A stretch of 64,000 bases of DNA from Sphingorhabdus sp. (GCA_028279555.1 JANQNO010000005.1:788278-852277); one strand, 5' to 3'. Shown: positions 25,629 to 35,999, counted from the first letter of the stretch. A program made the numbers and translations. Notes: a model not told the origin generated them from the sequence alone.

Positions 25629-26279
25629 TCAGCGGGTCACATTGTAGCGCAGCTGTTCCTCGGTCAGTTGAAAGCCCACCAACAGCTCGAAGCTCGTCCG
25701 CACCAGAGCCGCTCTTACCTGCGGGTCGGCCATAGGGTCGAGCGCGGCGTCAGGATCGCCCGGCTTGCGTTTTTTGTTGATCTTGGCGACGATGTCGGCG
25801 GGAAGCCGCGCTGCTTCGCCCTTGATAAAGCCCGCCGCCTTGCCGGTGGCATTGGCGGCATATTGTCCGTCTGCAAAATTGACTGTCACCTGGCCGACGC
25901 GCTTTGCTACAACCGCGCTGCCGCCTTGAACCACGGTAGAGAAATAGGGAAGCGTAACCGACCTCGCGCCCTGTGCATTGGCGCGGCGGGCCTGGACCTC
26001 AAAGGTCGCTTCCGAATAGATGGTTTCGCCGCCGCTATTGCAGCTCGGACGCAATTTGGTCAGCGTCGCGGTCACATCGATTGCGCTGGCCTCGCGGCTG
26101 CTCGCGGGATTGAAAAGCGTGATGTCGCCGGTACCATCAGGCACACCGACAATCGGACAGCCGGTGCGCGTCGCAAACACGCCGACACCTGAGCTAACCA
26201 CAATCTCTCCGTCGCGGCTACAGCCAGCAAGCAAGGTAGCGGCAAGCAATGAGGAAAGGATGATTTTTCTGTTCTGCAT
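25629..26279 (-). CDS. Lipoprotein of unknown function
   Basis: A 216-residue protein if started at the ATG at 26279; the frame runs open to 26366 but the signal sequence begins here. MQNRKIILSSLLAATLLAGC gives a clean lipobox with Cys20 and Ser at +2, predicting the outer membrane. The body repeats FATRTGCPIVGVPDG and SVTLPYFSTVVQGG; a beta-sandwich is likely. The C-terminus LRTSFELLVGFQLTEEQLRYNVTR-like segment, with its hydrophobic pattern, is well conserved in the sphingomonad proteins I recall, but no function is known. It is convergent with tRNA-Thr. Confidence 0.72.
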   Translation of the reverse strand: MQNRKIILSSLLAATLLAGCSRDGEIVVSSGVGVFATRTGCPIVGVPDGTGDITLFNPASSREASAIDVTATLTKLRPSCNSGGETIYSEATFEVQARRANAQGARSVTLPYFSTVVQGGSAVVAKRVGQVTVNFADGQYAANATGKAAGFIKGEAARLPADIVAKINKKRKPGDPDAALDPMADPQVRAALVRTSFELLVGFQLTEEQLRYNVTR

Positions 26280-26417
26280 GTTTTTTCGATCCCTCACCTT
26301 CGTGCCCAGCTTGATAGCCAGCAAAAAATTCCCCATGTCTTTATCGGCGCAATCAGATACGCGCAACGGGGAAAAGCGCTTGGCGCTTGGCTCGACTTTA
26401 GCTAACGGACATTGCCG

Positions 26418-27383
26418 ATGACTGAACAGCTTGACTCAAAACCTCCGCTGCGGCTGCTGCTTGCTGCACCCCGGGGCTTTTGTGCAGGTGTGGACCGGGC
26501 GATCAAGATCGTGGAATTGGCGCTCGAACAGCATGGTCCGCCAGTCTATGTTCGCCATGAAATTGTGCATAATAGATATGTTGTCGATAGCCTGCGCGAG
26601 AAGGGCGCCGTTTTTGTCGAAGAACTCGATGAGGTTCCGGATGGGGCGCAAGTCGTTTTCTCGGCTCATGGCGTTCCGAAATCTGTCCCCGCCAACGCAG
26701 AGGAGCGCGGTCTTGATTATCTGGATGCTACCTGCCCTCTCGTCTCCAAAGTCCACCGGCAGGCCGAACGTCAGGTGCAGGCTGGTCGCCATATCATCTT
26801 TGTCGGCCATGCCGGCCACCCGGAGGTTATCGGCACTTTCGGACAGGTACCCGAAGGCGCGATGACGCTTGTCGAAACTGCAGAAGAAGCAGAAGCGCTT
26901 GATTTTCAGCCTGATTCTGACTTGGCTTTCTTGACGCAGACGACGCTTTCGGTTGATGACACGCGCGAAATCACGGACATTCTGCAAAAGCGCTTTCCCG
27001 ATATCGTTGCGCCCAAGGGCGAAGACATATGCTACGCAACGTCGAACAGGCAGGAAGCCGTCAAGGCCATCGCCGAGCAATGTGACCTTGTTCTGGTAAT
27101 TGGCGCTCCCAACAGCAGCAATTCGCTGCGCCTGGTTGAGGTTGCCGAACGCTGCGGCGCATCGGCGTATCTTGTGCAACGCGCCGGCGACATCGATATG
27201 GACTGGTTTGGCGGCGTAACGACACTTGGCCTGACCGCCGGGGCGTCTGCACCAGAGATTTTGGTGCGCGAAATCATCGACGCGCTTGCCCACCACTTCG
27301 ATATATCCGAAGAACAGGTCCGCACCGCCGATGAAAAGATCACCTTCAAGCTCCCGCGTCAGCTGGCTGAAACGGCCAGCTAG
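26418..27383 (+). CDS. ispH: 4-hydroxy-3-methylbut-2-enyl diphosphate reductase IspH
   Basis: A 321-residue LytB/IspH protein. It has the three cluster-ligating cysteines in [23 protein letters not shown] and [15 protein letters not shown], and the catalytic-region [10 protein letters not shown]. It performs the last step of the MEP isoprenoid pathway, making IPP and DMAPP from HMBPP. A TTG at 26412 in frame is a weaker start. The stop shares a base with the thrB start, so the two are coupled. Confidence 0.96.
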   Translation: MTEQLDSKPPLRLLLAAPRGFCAGVDRAIKIVELALEQHGPPVYVRHEIVHNRYVVDSLREKGAVFVEELDEVPDGAQVVFSAHGVPKSVPANAEERGLDYLDATCPLVSKVHRQAERQVQAGRHIIFVGHAGHPEVIGTFGQVPEGAMTLVETAEEAEALDFQPDSDLAFLTQTTLSVDDTREITDILQKRFPDIVAPKGEDICYATSNRQEAVKAIAEQCDLVLVIGAPNSSNSLRLVEVAERCGASAYLVQRAGDIDMDWFGGVTTLGLTAGASAPEILVREIIDALAHHFDISEEQVRTADEKITFKLPRQLAETAS

Positions 27384-28357
27384 TGGCTGTCTATACGCAA
27401 GTCGGCGCGGAAGATGCTGCGGCGTTTCTTGCGCGATATGATGTTGGCGAACTTCGCGCCATCAAGGGCATTGCCGAAGGCATTGAGAACAGCAACTATC
27501 TGATCGAGACGACCGAGAAGAAGTTTTTCCTCACTCTCTACGAAAATCGCGTGGATCCAGCGGATTTGCCATTTTTTCACGATCTTCTCGACCATCTCAA
27601 AGCATCGGGCTGCCTTGTCCCTGCCTTCATCGCCGACAGAAAGGGGAAATGGCTGCAGCAACTGTGTGGACGCCCCGCATGCCTGATAGAATTTCTGACC
27701 GGCGTGTCGGTCAGCCATCCTACGCCGGAACAAGCCCATGCCGTCGGGAAATCGCTCGGCGAGATGCATATCGCACTGACTGGCTTCGAAGGACAGCGGC
27801 CAAACGACCTTGGTATCAGCCAATGGCGAAGCTTAGCGGAAAAATGCACGGAGCAATCATTAAACTCTATTTCTGAAGGTCTTGCAGCACGTACTTATGA
27901 AGAATTGGAATTTCTGGAAGACAGTTGGCCGCAGCATCTTCCCCGTTCGGTTATTCATGCTGATCTGTTCCCTGACAATGTTTTGATGGTGGGTGAGACG
28001 CTGACGGGCCTGATCGACTTCTATTTCGCATGCACCGACATTCGCGCCTTTGACCTTGCGGTAACGCATGCAGCTTGGAGCTTTTCAGAAGATGGCAGCG
28101 AATATCTGCCCCAAATAGGGACGGCAATAATCCGTGGATATGACGAAAGTCACGGTATTGACGCCGATGCGCGCGATGCACTTTCCATATTGTTCAGAGG
28201 AGCTTGCATCCGTTTCCTGCTTACGCGCTGCTATGACTGGATCAACACACCTGCCGATGCAATGGTGACTCGAAAAGACCCGCTTGCCTTTCTGCGGCGG
28301 CTTGATTTTTACGCCGATCCTGCAAATATCGCGCAGACCACGGGGCAGACACATTGA
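27383..28357 (+). CDS. thrB: Homoserine kinase, aminoglycoside-phosphotransferase type (ThrB2)
   Basis: A 324-residue protein starting at GTG. It is of the APH/choline-kinase fold rather than the GHMP fold. The N-lobe has [24 protein letters not shown]. The catalytic loop is [11 protein letters not shown], and the metal-binding DFYFA follows at the usual distance. It phosphorylates homoserine for threonine synthesis. Position between ispH and rnhA is a common alphaproteobacterial arrangement. The stop overlaps the rnhA TTG. Confidence 0.94.
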   Translation: MAVYTQVGAEDAAAFLARYDVGELRAIKGIAEGIENSNYLIETTEKKFFLTLYENRVDPADLPFFHDLLDHLKASGCLVPAFIADRKGKWLQQLCGRPACLIEFLTGVSVSHPTPEQAHAVGKSLGEMHIALTGFEGQRPNDLGISQWRSLAEKCTEQSLNSISEGLAARTYEELEFLEDSWPQHLPRSVIHADLFPDNVLMVGETLTGLIDFYFACTDIRAFDLAVTHAAWSFSEDGSEYLPQIGTAIIRGYDESHGIDADARDALSILFRGACIRFLLTRCYDWINTPADAMVTRKDPLAFLRRLDFYADPANIAQTTGQTH

Positions 28358-28806
28358 AACAAGTCGAAATCTTTACCGATGGTGCCTGCAAGGGCAACCC
28401 AGGACCTGGCGGTTGGGGCGCGCTGATTCGCTACGGCAAGCATGAAAAGGAGATTTGCGGCGGCGAGCATGATACGACCAACAATCGCATGGAGCTTTTG
28501 GCTGCGATTAACGCGCTAAAAATCCTCGTCGAGCCATGTGAAGTGCTCCTTCATACCGACAGCAAATATGTGCTCGACGGAATTACGCGATGGGTCGAGG
28601 GCTGGCAGCGCAATGGCTGGAAGAATGCCTCAAAACAGCCGGTTCGCAACGCCGATCTATGGCATCAACTGATAGAGGCAGCAGGAAAGCACGAGGTCGA
28701 GTGGCATTGGATCAAGGGCCATAGCGGTAATCCAGGCAATGAGCGGGCCGATGCGCTGGCAAGCGCTGCAGCCGATGCGATCTCAAGCGAAGATACTGAA
28801 GAATAA
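28354..28806 (+). CDS. rnhA: Ribonuclease HI
   Basis: A 150-residue RNase H starting at TTG, overlapping the thrB stop. The catalytic carboxylates are Asp9 (FTDGAC), Glu47 (NRMEL), Asp69 (HTDSKYV) and Asp133 (ERADALA), with the general-base His in KGHSG. It removes RNA from RNA:DNA hybrids. Length and motifs match E. coli RNase HI closely. Confidence 0.96.
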   Translation: MKQVEIFTDGACKGNPGPGGWGALIRYGKHEKEICGGEHDTTNNRMELLAAINALKILVEPCEVLLHTDSKYVLDGITRWVEGWQRNGWKNASKQPVRNADLWHQLIEAAGKHEVEWHWIKGHSGNPGNERADALASAAADAISSEDTEE

Positions 28807-28809
28807 GCC

Positions 28810-29916
28810 CTATTTGAAGCGATCAGGAAGGAAGCTTGAGCCGTCGACGCCGGGCGGCGGTTTCACGCCATCCTGGATCATCGATGCAGCGAGCTGCGCA
28901 ATTGCTGGCGCGGTCTGAATACCGAAGCCGCCTTGCCCGGCCAGCCAGAAAAATTGCGGGCTGGCGGGATCGCGCCCGATGACCGGCAGGCGATCAGGCG
29001 CAAAGCTGCGCAGCCCGGCCCATTTATGTTCCAGCTTCAATGCCTTGCATTCGATAACTTTCTCGAAACGATCGATTGCCAGCGCGATGTCAATTTCCTC
29101 TGGCGCTGCATCGCACGGGTCAGAGGGACTTTCATCATGCGGACTGAGCCACAGCGCCCCGCTGGGCTCTGGCTTGAAATAGAAGCTGCCGTCCAGCGCA
29201 ATCACCAATGGTTGATCGGGCAAGGCAGCCGGGCTGGTAGTGATCTGAAGGACAGTTCGGCGAAATGGCTGGATTCCCAGCCCGGAAACCCCGCTGTTTT
29301 CGGCCACAGAGTCAGCCCAGGCACCAGCTCCATTGACCAGCATTTTCGCGCTAAAGCGGCCCCCAGAAGTCTGAATCTCCCATCGATTGCCGACAAAGCG
29401 AGCCTGCTGCAAACTGGTGCTGCACTTGAGTTTTGCGCCATTTTTCCTGGCTTTGCGAAGATAGGCGGCGTGCAGCGCAGCCACATCAATGTCGCTGCAG
29501 CCGCCCTCCCATAGTCCGATGCTCCATTCGCTGCGCAGCCCAGCAATCCGTTCATCCATGGCGGCTTTTTCGAAGCGCTCGAAACGCGGCGGGCTATCGG
29601 CGAATTCGCTGACCAAGGCTTCTGCCAGGTCTTCTTGCCCCAATGACCCGATATGCAAAGCGCCGCGTTTCTGCAAAAAGGGCCGACCGAAAAACTCAGC
29701 AGGCGGCGATCTTAGAAAATCGCCCGATGCCGTCGTTAGCGGCTGAATAACAGGCCCACCATAGCTTTCTGTCCAGAAGGCAACCGATCGACCGGTTGCA
29801 TGGTAGCCGGGTTGCGCTTCGGCCTCCAACAGCAAAACGGATTTGGCCGGAGAAATTTCTGCAGCAAAGCTCGCCCCCGCCATTCCGGCTCCGATGATAG
29901 CAACGTCAAAATCCAT
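28810..29916 (-). CDS. FAD-dependent amino-acid oxidase-type oxidoreductase (DAO family)
   Basis: A 368-residue DAO-family flavoprotein. The ATG at 29916 overlaps the stop of the upstream hydrolase (TGATG). The FAD dinucleotide motif is VAIIGAGMAGASFAAE, followed by PGYHATGRSVAFWTESYGG, which is typical of D-arginine dehydrogenase-like enzymes. The C-terminal WAGLRSFAPDRLPVIG and GQGGFGIQTAPA segments close the FAD site. It probably oxidises a D- or N-substituted amino acid and passes electrons to the respiratory chain. The substrate is uncertain. Confidence 0.86.
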   Translation of the reverse strand: MDFDVAIIGAGMAGASFAAEISPAKSVLLLEAEAQPGYHATGRSVAFWTESYGGPVIQPLTTASGDFLRSPPAEFFGRPFLQKRGALHIGSLGQEDLAEALVSEFADSPPRFERFEKAAMDERIAGLRSEWSIGLWEGGCSDIDVAALHAAYLRKARKNGAKLKCSTSLQQARFVGNRWEIQTSGGRFSAKMLVNGAGAWADSVAENSGVSGLGIQPFRRTVLQITTSPAALPDQPLVIALDGSFYFKPEPSGALWLSPHDESPSDPCDAAPEEIDIALAIDRFEKVIECKALKLEHKWAGLRSFAPDRLPVIGRDPASPQFFWLAGQGGFGIQTAPAIAQLAASMIQDGVKPPPGVDGSSFLPDRFK

Positions 29917-30881
29917 CAATCGCCCGGAGCATGCCCGTCCAGGAAAATGTCGATAGCATCCAGACACTGATCACGCACGCCATCTGCCTCGCGCAGCAGC
30001 TCATGCGCCGCCTCCCGGCTAAAGCAAAGCAGGTCCGAATTAGGGAGGCGCTGATGGTCTTTTCCGATCCGCTTGGTGCTGACCAACTGATCGAATTTGG
30101 CCGCCAGAAGCAAAACCGGTGTATTCACCGATTCAAGCTTGCCCGGCTGGTCGAGCAAACGGGTTGAGGCAATTGCCCGTTCCAGCCAATGCCAACTGGG
30201 CGGGCCCAGCTTGACCTCCGACCGCTTGTCCCACCATGCCATCTCGTCTTCATAGCGCCGCGGGCTATGCGTCAATATTTTGCGCCTGAGACTCATCGGC
30301 GACATCGGTTTCTCGCTTTCTTTCCAGGCACGCGATTCACCTTTCCCCATGCGCACCATCAGGCGGGTGAAGGCATGGCTCCAAGAAAGTGGAACCCCAT
30401 TGGAGCGGATACCCAGCATCGGAGCGCTCAATATGGCGGCTGTCGGATCTATTGCCTTTTCCACCAATGCGCGCATCGCCAGATGCCCGCCCATACTATG
30501 TGCAGCCAGGACATTGGGGCCGATTGTGCTTTCGTCACTCCACAGCCGCCAGAAATGGCGCAAATCATCGATCCAGCGCGAGAAGTCGTCAATATGTCCA
30601 ATATTGGGATCGTCGAGCAATCGCCCGGAAAGTCCCTGCCCTCGCCAGTCTATCGACGTGACGCGCCAGCCTTTTTCTGCCCAGCCATGCAGGCTTTCAA
30701 GATATTTCTCATAGTGATCGCCGCGACCGGGCAAAAACAACAGCGAACCGCGCACTGCGCCTTTCCCCGCTGGCGGCCAGTCGATGCGGCGGATTTTCCA
30801 GCCATCTTTGGCCTGCCACCAGCTTTCGGTCGCTTCCTTTGGAATCTCGCGCCAGCGCATGTCCTCTTCGGTGTCGATCAT
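29916..30881 (-). CDS. Alpha/beta hydrolase, lysophospholipase-like
   Basis: A 321-residue serine hydrolase. I choose the ATG at 30881 because AAAAGGTAACC precedes it. The frame extends to 30923, which would overlap the divergent cpaA start. The nucleophile elbow is AAHSMGGH, the acid is probably Asp in AAKFDQLV and the base His in EAAHELL. SIDWRGQGLSGR is typical of monoglyceride lipase/lysophospholipase L2 relatives. It is coupled to the following flavoprotein gene by a one-base overlap. Confidence 0.86.
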   Translation of the reverse strand: MIDTEEDMRWREIPKEATESWWQAKDGWKIRRIDWPPAGKGAVRGSLLFLPGRGDHYEKYLESLHGWAEKGWRVTSIDWRGQGLSGRLLDDPNIGHIDDFSRWIDDLRHFWRLWSDESTIGPNVLAAHSMGGHLAMRALVEKAIDPTAAILSAPMLGIRSNGVPLSWSHAFTRLMVRMGKGESRAWKESEKPMSPMSLRRKILTHSPRRYEDEMAWWDKRSEVKLGPPSWHWLERAIASTRLLDQPGKLESVNTPVLLLAAKFDQLVSTKRIGKDHQRLPNSDLLCFSREAAHELLREADGVRDQCLDAIDIFLDGHAPGD

Positions 30882-30921
30882 GGTTACCTTTTGGTAAGCT
30901 TCGTTGGTTAATTCACCGGCC

Positions 30922-31395
30922 ATGACCAGTGAAACCCTCGCTTACGCGCTGCTTGGCGGCTTGGCAATTACGCTGTTATTCTCGGTATATTCGGATATCC
31001 GGTATCGCCTCATTTACAACAAGGTGACGCTCGGCGCGGCATTGGCCGCACCGCTATTCTGGCTTGCCACGGGCAGCTACGGTTTTACAGACATCGCCAT
31101 CCATCTTGGCGTGGCAGTAGCCGCTTTCGCATTCTTTGCCCTTTTTTTCTATTTTGGGATGATGGGCGGCGGTGATGTCAAGCTTTTCGGGGCTTTGGCA
31201 CTGTGGTTCAGCTGGACCGAAGTGCTCAGAATGATCTTCGTCGCTTCGCTCGCCGGTGGTCTGGTAACCGTTATCTTTCTGATAATTCACAAAATAAAGC
31301 AGCAGGAAGGGCCTGTTCGGGTTCCGTATGGCGTTGCGATCGCTTTTTCCGGGCTTTGGATCGTCAGTGAACGATTATTTAACCATTTTGGATGA
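30922..31395 (+). CDS. cpaA: Prepilin peptidase CpaA/TadV (A24 family)
   Basis: A 157-residue membrane aspartyl protease. The two catalytic aspartates are in FSVYSDIRYRLI and in GGGDVK (the GxGD motif). About five or six hydrophobic segments fill the rest. It lacks the N-methyltransferase domain of large PilD enzymes, as expected for CpaA. It would process Flp-type prepilins. It is the first gene of the tad block, and its ATG lies only 40 bases from the divergent hydrolase start. Confidence 0.92.
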   Translation: MTSETLAYALLGGLAITLLFSVYSDIRYRLIYNKVTLGAALAAPLFWLATGSYGFTDIAIHLGVAVAAFAFFALFFYFGMMGGGDVKLFGALALWFSWTEVLRMIFVASLAGGLVTVIFLIIHKIKQQEGPVRVPYGVAIAFSGLWIVSERLFNHFG

Positions 31396-31440
31396 AAGAG
31401 GGTGCTCAATCAGGGGACCCTTCAGGAGGCCTAGTTCGTC

Positions 31441-32490
31441 ATGGATAGGAAAAAAGTTATCTTGCTCGTCGGCGCTCTGCTTATAGCAGCCGTCACCGCC
31501 TTTATGGCACGCAGCATGTTCACCGGCGCCTCTGCGCCAAAAGCGCAGGCGGTTGCTCAGCCTGTCCCAACAGGCCCGGAAGTTCTGGTTGCAACGCGCG
31601 CACTTCCCGTGGGCACGATCATTACGGCCGATGCCTTCCGTTATCAGCCTTGGCCGAAAGAGCTGGTCGAAGACGCCTATTTCGCCAAAGTCGGCGATGA
31701 AGAGCCCAACATGGAAGAGCTTGTCGGCACAGTCGTTCGCACGGCCATCACGGCCGGCCAGCCGGTAACCAAAGGTGCCCTGGTATCGCCTGGTGATCGC
31801 GGCTTCCTCGCGGCTGCGCTTGGACCCGGTATGCGTGCGGTAACGGTCCCTGTTTCCGAACTCACTGGTGTTGCAGGCTTCGTCTTTCCCGGCGACAGGG
31901 TTGATCTGATGCTCACGCAGAGCGTCAAGGATCAGAGTCCGGATGGTCGCCCGCTCCGTGTATCAGAAACCATCATGCGCAATATGCGTGTGCTTGCGAC
32001 GGATCAGCGCGCGCGCCCTGCCAAAGACAAGAATGGCAATACGGTCGTCGCCAAATACAAGCTTGTTACACTCGAAGCCACGCCCGCCATCGCCGAGAAG
32101 ATCTCGGTTGCGCTCAGCTTGGGAACAATCAGTCTGTCGCTACGCTCGCTTGCGGAAAATCAGGCCGAACTGGAACAAGCGCTAGCATCAGGCTCGGTCA
32201 CCATTCCCGACGACGCCAGTGCGGAAGAGGAAGAAAAGATCCTCGCCAGCGCCAAGCAGCGCCCGTCGGCAGGTGCCAGCAGCTACACGACCGGCGGTCA
32301 GGTGTCACGCTTCCAGCGCCAGAGCTACGTGCCCCTGCCGCAGACCGAGACGCAGAAAGTCAACAAGGCCGTTCGCGATTCTGAACGCGCCGTGCAGCTT
32401 GAAAAACGTATCACCAAAATCCGCAAAGGCCCGGTTGTCCGCGTTTCGCGCGGCGGTACGGTCAGCGAAGTCCAACTGGACCGGAGATAA
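31441..32490 (+). CDS. cpaB: Flp pilus assembly protein CpaB/RcpC
   Basis: A 349-residue protein with an N-terminal membrane segment (VILLVGALLIAAVTAFMA). A SAF domain follows (VLVATRALPVGTIITADAFRYQPWP), then the RcpC/CpaB core GMRAVTVPVSELTGVAGFVFPGDRVDLML, here shown only in part. The C-terminal 80 residues are charged and probably disordered. It connects the inner-membrane machine to the secretin in the periplasm. Three bases separate it from cpaC. Confidence 0.93.
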   Translation: MDRKKVILLVGALLIAAVTAFMARSMFTGASAPKAQAVAQPVPTGPEVLVATRALPVGTIITADAFRYQPWPKELVEDAYFAKVGDEEPNMEELVGTVVRTAITAGQPVTKGALVSPGDRGFLAAALGPGMRAVTVPVSELTGVAGFVFPGDRVDLMLTQSVKDQSPDGRPLRVSETIMRNMRVLATDQRARPAKDKNGNTVVAKYKLVTLEATPAIAEKISVALSLGTISLSLRSLAENQAELEQALASGSVTIPDDASAEEEEKILASAKQRPSAGASSYTTGGQVSRFQRQSYVPLPQTETQKVNKAVRDSERAVQLEKRITKIRKGPVVRVSRGGTVSEVQLDRR

Positions 32491-32493
32491 ATA

Positions 32494-34110
32494 ATGACCA
32501 GCATTAAAGCTATCAAATCAGGGATCGCTTCGGTTGCACTGGCCGCTTCGCTTGGAGCCGCCGCAAGCCTCGCATTGCCCGCTGTTGCCAATGCGCAGTC
32601 AGCCAAGGATGCTCGTACCATTACGTTGTCGATCGGTCGCGGACAGCAGATCAACCTGCCGCGCGCCATTACCGACGTTACGGTTACCAATTCGAGCGTC
32701 GCTGACGTCGAAGTCAAGACGGCACGTCAGATCTATATCCACGCACGTGGTCCCGGCGAAACCACCGTTTATGCTACCGATGCAAGCGGCGGGAATGTAT
32801 TGGTCATCAATGTCCGTGTCGGCAACAATATCGACTCGCTCGATCAGATGCTCGCGCTGGCAATGCCAGACGCCGACATCACCGTAACGACCATGAATGG
32901 GGTCGTTTTGCTCACCGGAACGGTCGAGCAGCCTGAAGATGTTGCCGAGGCAGAGCGCCTGGTAGGTGCATTCGTGGGCGGAACCACCGAGGTGGTCAGC
33001 CGTCTGCGCATGGCAACCCCGCTTCAGGTCAACCTGCAGGTTCGCATTGCCGAAGTCAGCCGTTCGCTTTCGAAAGCCATCAACGGCAATCTGGCAACGC
33101 GCGACACCTCGGGCGGATTCCTGTTCGGTGTCAATCGTGGCCGCAATTTTGTCACCATCGGTGATATCGACACGTCCAGTCTGCCGACATTGGATGCTTC
33201 AGCGCAGTTCGGATTGCCCGCAGGGTCCATCAGCCTGCCCTTCAATCCGGCGACCGGTCAATTTGTCACCGGTGGAACGAACTATCAGTTCAACGTCCCT
33301 GACGGTACAAACGTAGTGCAAGCCGCCGGACGGCTCTTTGGCCTCGACGTGGCGGCGGCATTCGACCTGTCGGAAACGGCTGGTTTGGCCACCACATTGG
33401 CGACGCCGAACCTGACCACGATCTCGGGCGAAACCGCGACCTTCCAGGCCGGCGGAAGCTTTCCGATCCCGACGTCATCGGGATTGGGCGCTACTTCGGT
33501 CGAATTCCGCGATTTTGGTGTGCTCCTCAGCTACACCCCGACGGTTCTCTCCAATGGCCGGATTTCATTGCGCGTCAAACCGGAAGTATCCGATATTTCA
33601 TCGCAGGGCGCAGTCCGCATCAACGGCTTTGAAATTCCGGCGATCACGACGCGTACGGTTGAAACTACTGTGGAACTCGGTTCCGGCCAGAGCATGATGA
33701 TTGCCGGCCTGATGTCTAACAATCTGCAGAGCTCAATCGACAAAATGCCGGGTGCCGGCGATCTTCCGATTATCGGCTCGCTTTTCCGCTCAAATGGTTG
33801 GCGGAAGAACGAAACCGAACTGGTGATCGTGATCACGCCTTATCTGGTCAAGCCGGTTGACGGCACGGATATCAAGCTGCCAACCGATGGCTTCAATTCG
33901 CCGAACGATCTCGAGCGGGTTCTGCTCAACAAATGGAACACCGACAAGGGGCCAAAGGAACGCCCCAAGCCTACGGTCGCTCCGGCAGAAGCCAGCGCTC
34001 CAGAATTTCGCGCGACCAGCGAAGCAGCTCCTAAGCTGCCAGCTCCGGCCAAAAAGAAGAAGCAGGAAGCCCAGGCAAAAAGCTCGGCCCCTGGCTTCAG
34101 CTTTGAATAA
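32494..34110 (+). CDS. cpaC: Tad pilus secretin CpaC/RcpA
   Basis: A 538-residue secretin. A signal peptide (ALAASLGAAASLALPAVANAQ) precedes the pilus-type N domain with ITLSIGRGQQINLPRAI, a BON-like segment (VVLLTGTVEQPEDVAEAERL) and the secretin channel with FGVLLSYTPTVLSNGRISLRV, here recognised by its beta pattern and closing ETELVIVITPYLVKP. It forms the outer-membrane pore for Flp pili. The C-terminal 90 residues are a Lys/Pro/Ala tail of unclear use. Confidence 0.94.
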   Translation: MTSIKAIKSGIASVALAASLGAAASLALPAVANAQSAKDARTITLSIGRGQQINLPRAITDVTVTNSSVADVEVKTARQIYIHARGPGETTVYATDASGGNVLVINVRVGNNIDSLDQMLALAMPDADITVTTMNGVVLLTGTVEQPEDVAEAERLVGAFVGGTTEVVSRLRMATPLQVNLQVRIAEVSRSLSKAINGNLATRDTSGGFLFGVNRGRNFVTIGDIDTSSLPTLDASAQFGLPAGSISLPFNPATGQFVTGGTNYQFNVPDGTNVVQAAGRLFGLDVAAAFDLSETAGLATTLATPNLTTISGETATFQAGGSFPIPTSSGLGATSVEFRDFGVLLSYTPTVLSNGRISLRVKPEVSDISSQGAVRINGFEIPAITTRTVETTVELGSGQSMMIAGLMSNNLQSSIDKMPGAGDLPIIGSLFRSNGWRKNETELVIVITPYLVKPVDGTDIKLPTDGFNSPNDLERVLLNKWNTDKGPKERPKPTVAPAEASAPEFRATSEAAPKLPAPAKKKKQEAQAKSSAPGFSFE

Positions 34111-34134
34111 TCAGCCAGTTTCAGGAGAATAGAC

Positions 34135-34737
34135 ATGAAGAAGCATCATTACATAATTGCCGCTTCCCTCGCCTTTACGCTGGCTGGATGCGGGGCAATC
34201 GGCGAGAATGCGAGTCTGTACTCGACCAACCAGCCGGTTGTAACGCGGACCAATTATGCGATCGACCTGAACATGGACTCTTCCGGTGTTTCAGAATCGG
34301 AAAAGGTTCGTATCGGCGAATGGTTCGATGCCCTCGACCTGGGCTATGGCGACCGCATCGCGCTTGATTTCGGCGGAGGCTATCCCAGTGCGGCTGCACA
34401 GCAAGATGTTGCGCAGCTTGCTGCTGAGCGCGGCATGTTGCTGAAAAAAACTGCACCGGTCACGGCCGGCAATGTTCTGCCGGGGACGGTCAGGGTGGTT
34501 GTTACCCGCTCGGAAGCGTCGGTTCCCAACTGCCCCAACTGGTCGAAATATAGCGACACAAACTTCAACAGCTACAACAGCCCCAATTATGGCTGTGCGA
34601 CCAACAGCAACCTGGCTTCGATGGTTGCCGATCCGGAAGATCTGGTGCGCGGCAAGGAAGCCGGGCCCGACACTGACGGCCGCGGCAACGTCGCCGTCGA
34701 GGCATATCGCAACAAACGGACGGGAGACAATCCATGA
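34135..34737 (+). CDS. cpaD: Tad pilus assembly lipoprotein CpaD
   Basis: A 200-residue lipoprotein. The lipobox is TLAGC with Cys19. The body follows the CpaD pattern: FDALDLGYGDRIALDF, a V-rich region with RVVVTRSEASVPNCPNW, then NYGCATNSNLASMVADPEDLVRG, which is diagnostic. It assists secretin assembly or stability. Its stop overlaps the cpaE start by four bases. Confidence 0.92.
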   Translation: MKKHHYIIAASLAFTLAGCGAIGENASLYSTNQPVVTRTNYAIDLNMDSSGVSESEKVRIGEWFDALDLGYGDRIALDFGGGYPSAAAQQDVAQLAAERGMLLKKTAPVTAGNVLPGTVRVVVTRSEASVPNCPNWSKYSDTNFNSYNSPNYGCATNSNLASMVADPEDLVRGKEAGPDTDGRGNVAVEAYRNKRTGDNP

Positions 34738-35999
34738 ACGCACCCTGGAAAGCCAATGCTGCCGGTGCGCGTGACCCTTTTCACGCCTTCGTTTGTGATG
34801 ACCTGACGCTCGATACCATTCGCGGTGTCTGCGATGAGATGGGCTGGAGTCAAGAGAAGGCCAACAAGGGTGGGCTGCGCAATGCGATTCAGTCGCTTTC
34901 GGTAGCGGCCAGCCCGCAGATCCTGATGGTCGATCTTTCCGAATCGGGCGATCCGATCAACGACATCAACGCACTCGCCGAAGTATGTGAGCCGGGAACC
35001 ATTGTGATTGCCCTGGGGCAGGTCAACGATGTGCGTCTCTACCGCGATTTGTTGCTGTCCGGATTGCAGGATTACCTGTTGAAGCCGCTCAATCCAGACG
35101 CTGTTCGCGACGCCATCGCACAGGCGCAAGCTGCCTTGATGGCTCCCAAGGAAGATGGAACCGGCGACAAGCCGCATGTTTCGATCGGTGTGGTCGGAAC
35201 ACGTGGCGGTGTCGGCGCATCAACCATCGCAACATCGCTTGCCTGGACATTGTCGGACCGGCTGGAACACACAACTGGCTTGCTCGATCTCGACGTTCAT
35301 TTCGGCACCGGCGCGCTGGCCATGGATCTGGAGCCGGGCCGCGGTTTGACCGATGCTATCGACAATCCAAGCCGCATCGACGGTTTGTTTATCGAACGCG
35401 CTATGATCAAGGCTAACGACAAGCTCTCGATCCTGTCTGCCGAAGCTCCGATGACAAGTCCCGTCATGTCTGACGGCGCAGCCTTTTTCCAATTACAGGA
35501 AGAGCTCCGCGCTGCTTTTGAGAATACCGTGATTGATATTCCGCGCAGCATGCTGATTTCCTATCCGCATCTGGCGCATGATTTGAATGTCATGGTTGTT
35601 GTGACCGAGCTGACGCTTGCTGCTGCGCGTGACACCATCCGCGTACTCGCCTGGGCGAAGTCAAATGCACCGCATTGCAAAGTTATCGTGGTCGCGAACA
35701 AGGTTTCGAATGCTTCGCTGGAGATTAGCCGCAAGGATTTCGAAGCAACGATCGAGTCCAAGATCGATCAGGTTATACCTGCCGATCCCAAAGCCACTGC
35801 TCAGGCAGCCAAACTCGGCCGGCCTGTCGTCGACGCCGTCAAAGGCAGCAAGGTTTCTTCAGCAATTTCAACACTTGCCGACAATATTTTGAGTTCTGCG
35901 ATCGAAGAGGCCGAAGAAGAAGACGGCGAAGAAGGTGGCAAAAAGAAGAAATCGGTAATGGACGGATTCAAGGCAATTTTGTCGAAAAAATCTGACTGA
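34734..35999 (+). CDS. cpaE: Tad pilus localisation ATPase CpaE/TadZ
   Basis: A 421-residue protein. Residues about 15-135 form a receiver-like domain (QILMVDLSESGDP, LQDYLLKPLNPDAV) and the rest is a ParA/MinD-type ATPase. The P-loop GTRGGVGASTIAT is degenerate: Arg replaces the signature Lys and Ala the second invariant residue, as often seen in TadZ. The C-terminal tail is acidic, then basic. It places the pilus machine, usually at a pole. The next expected gene, cpaF, is absent; tadB follows after 63 bases. Confidence 0.93.
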   Translation: MNAPWKANAAGARDPFHAFVCDDLTLDTIRGVCDEMGWSQEKANKGGLRNAIQSLSVAASPQILMVDLSESGDPINDINALAEVCEPGTIVIALGQVNDVRLYRDLLLSGLQDYLLKPLNPDAVRDAIAQAQAALMAPKEDGTGDKPHVSIGVVGTRGGVGASTIATSLAWTLSDRLEHTTGLLDLDVHFGTGALAMDLEPGRGLTDAIDNPSRIDGLFIERAMIKANDKLSILSAEAPMTSPVMSDGAAFFQLQEELRAAFENTVIDIPRSMLISYPHLAHDLNVMVVVTELTLAAARDTIRVLAWAKSNAPHCKVIVVANKVSNASLEISRKDFEATIESKIDQVIPADPKATAQAAKLGRPVVDAVKGSKVSSAISTLADNILSSAIEEAEEEDGEEGGKKKKSVMDGFKAILSKKSD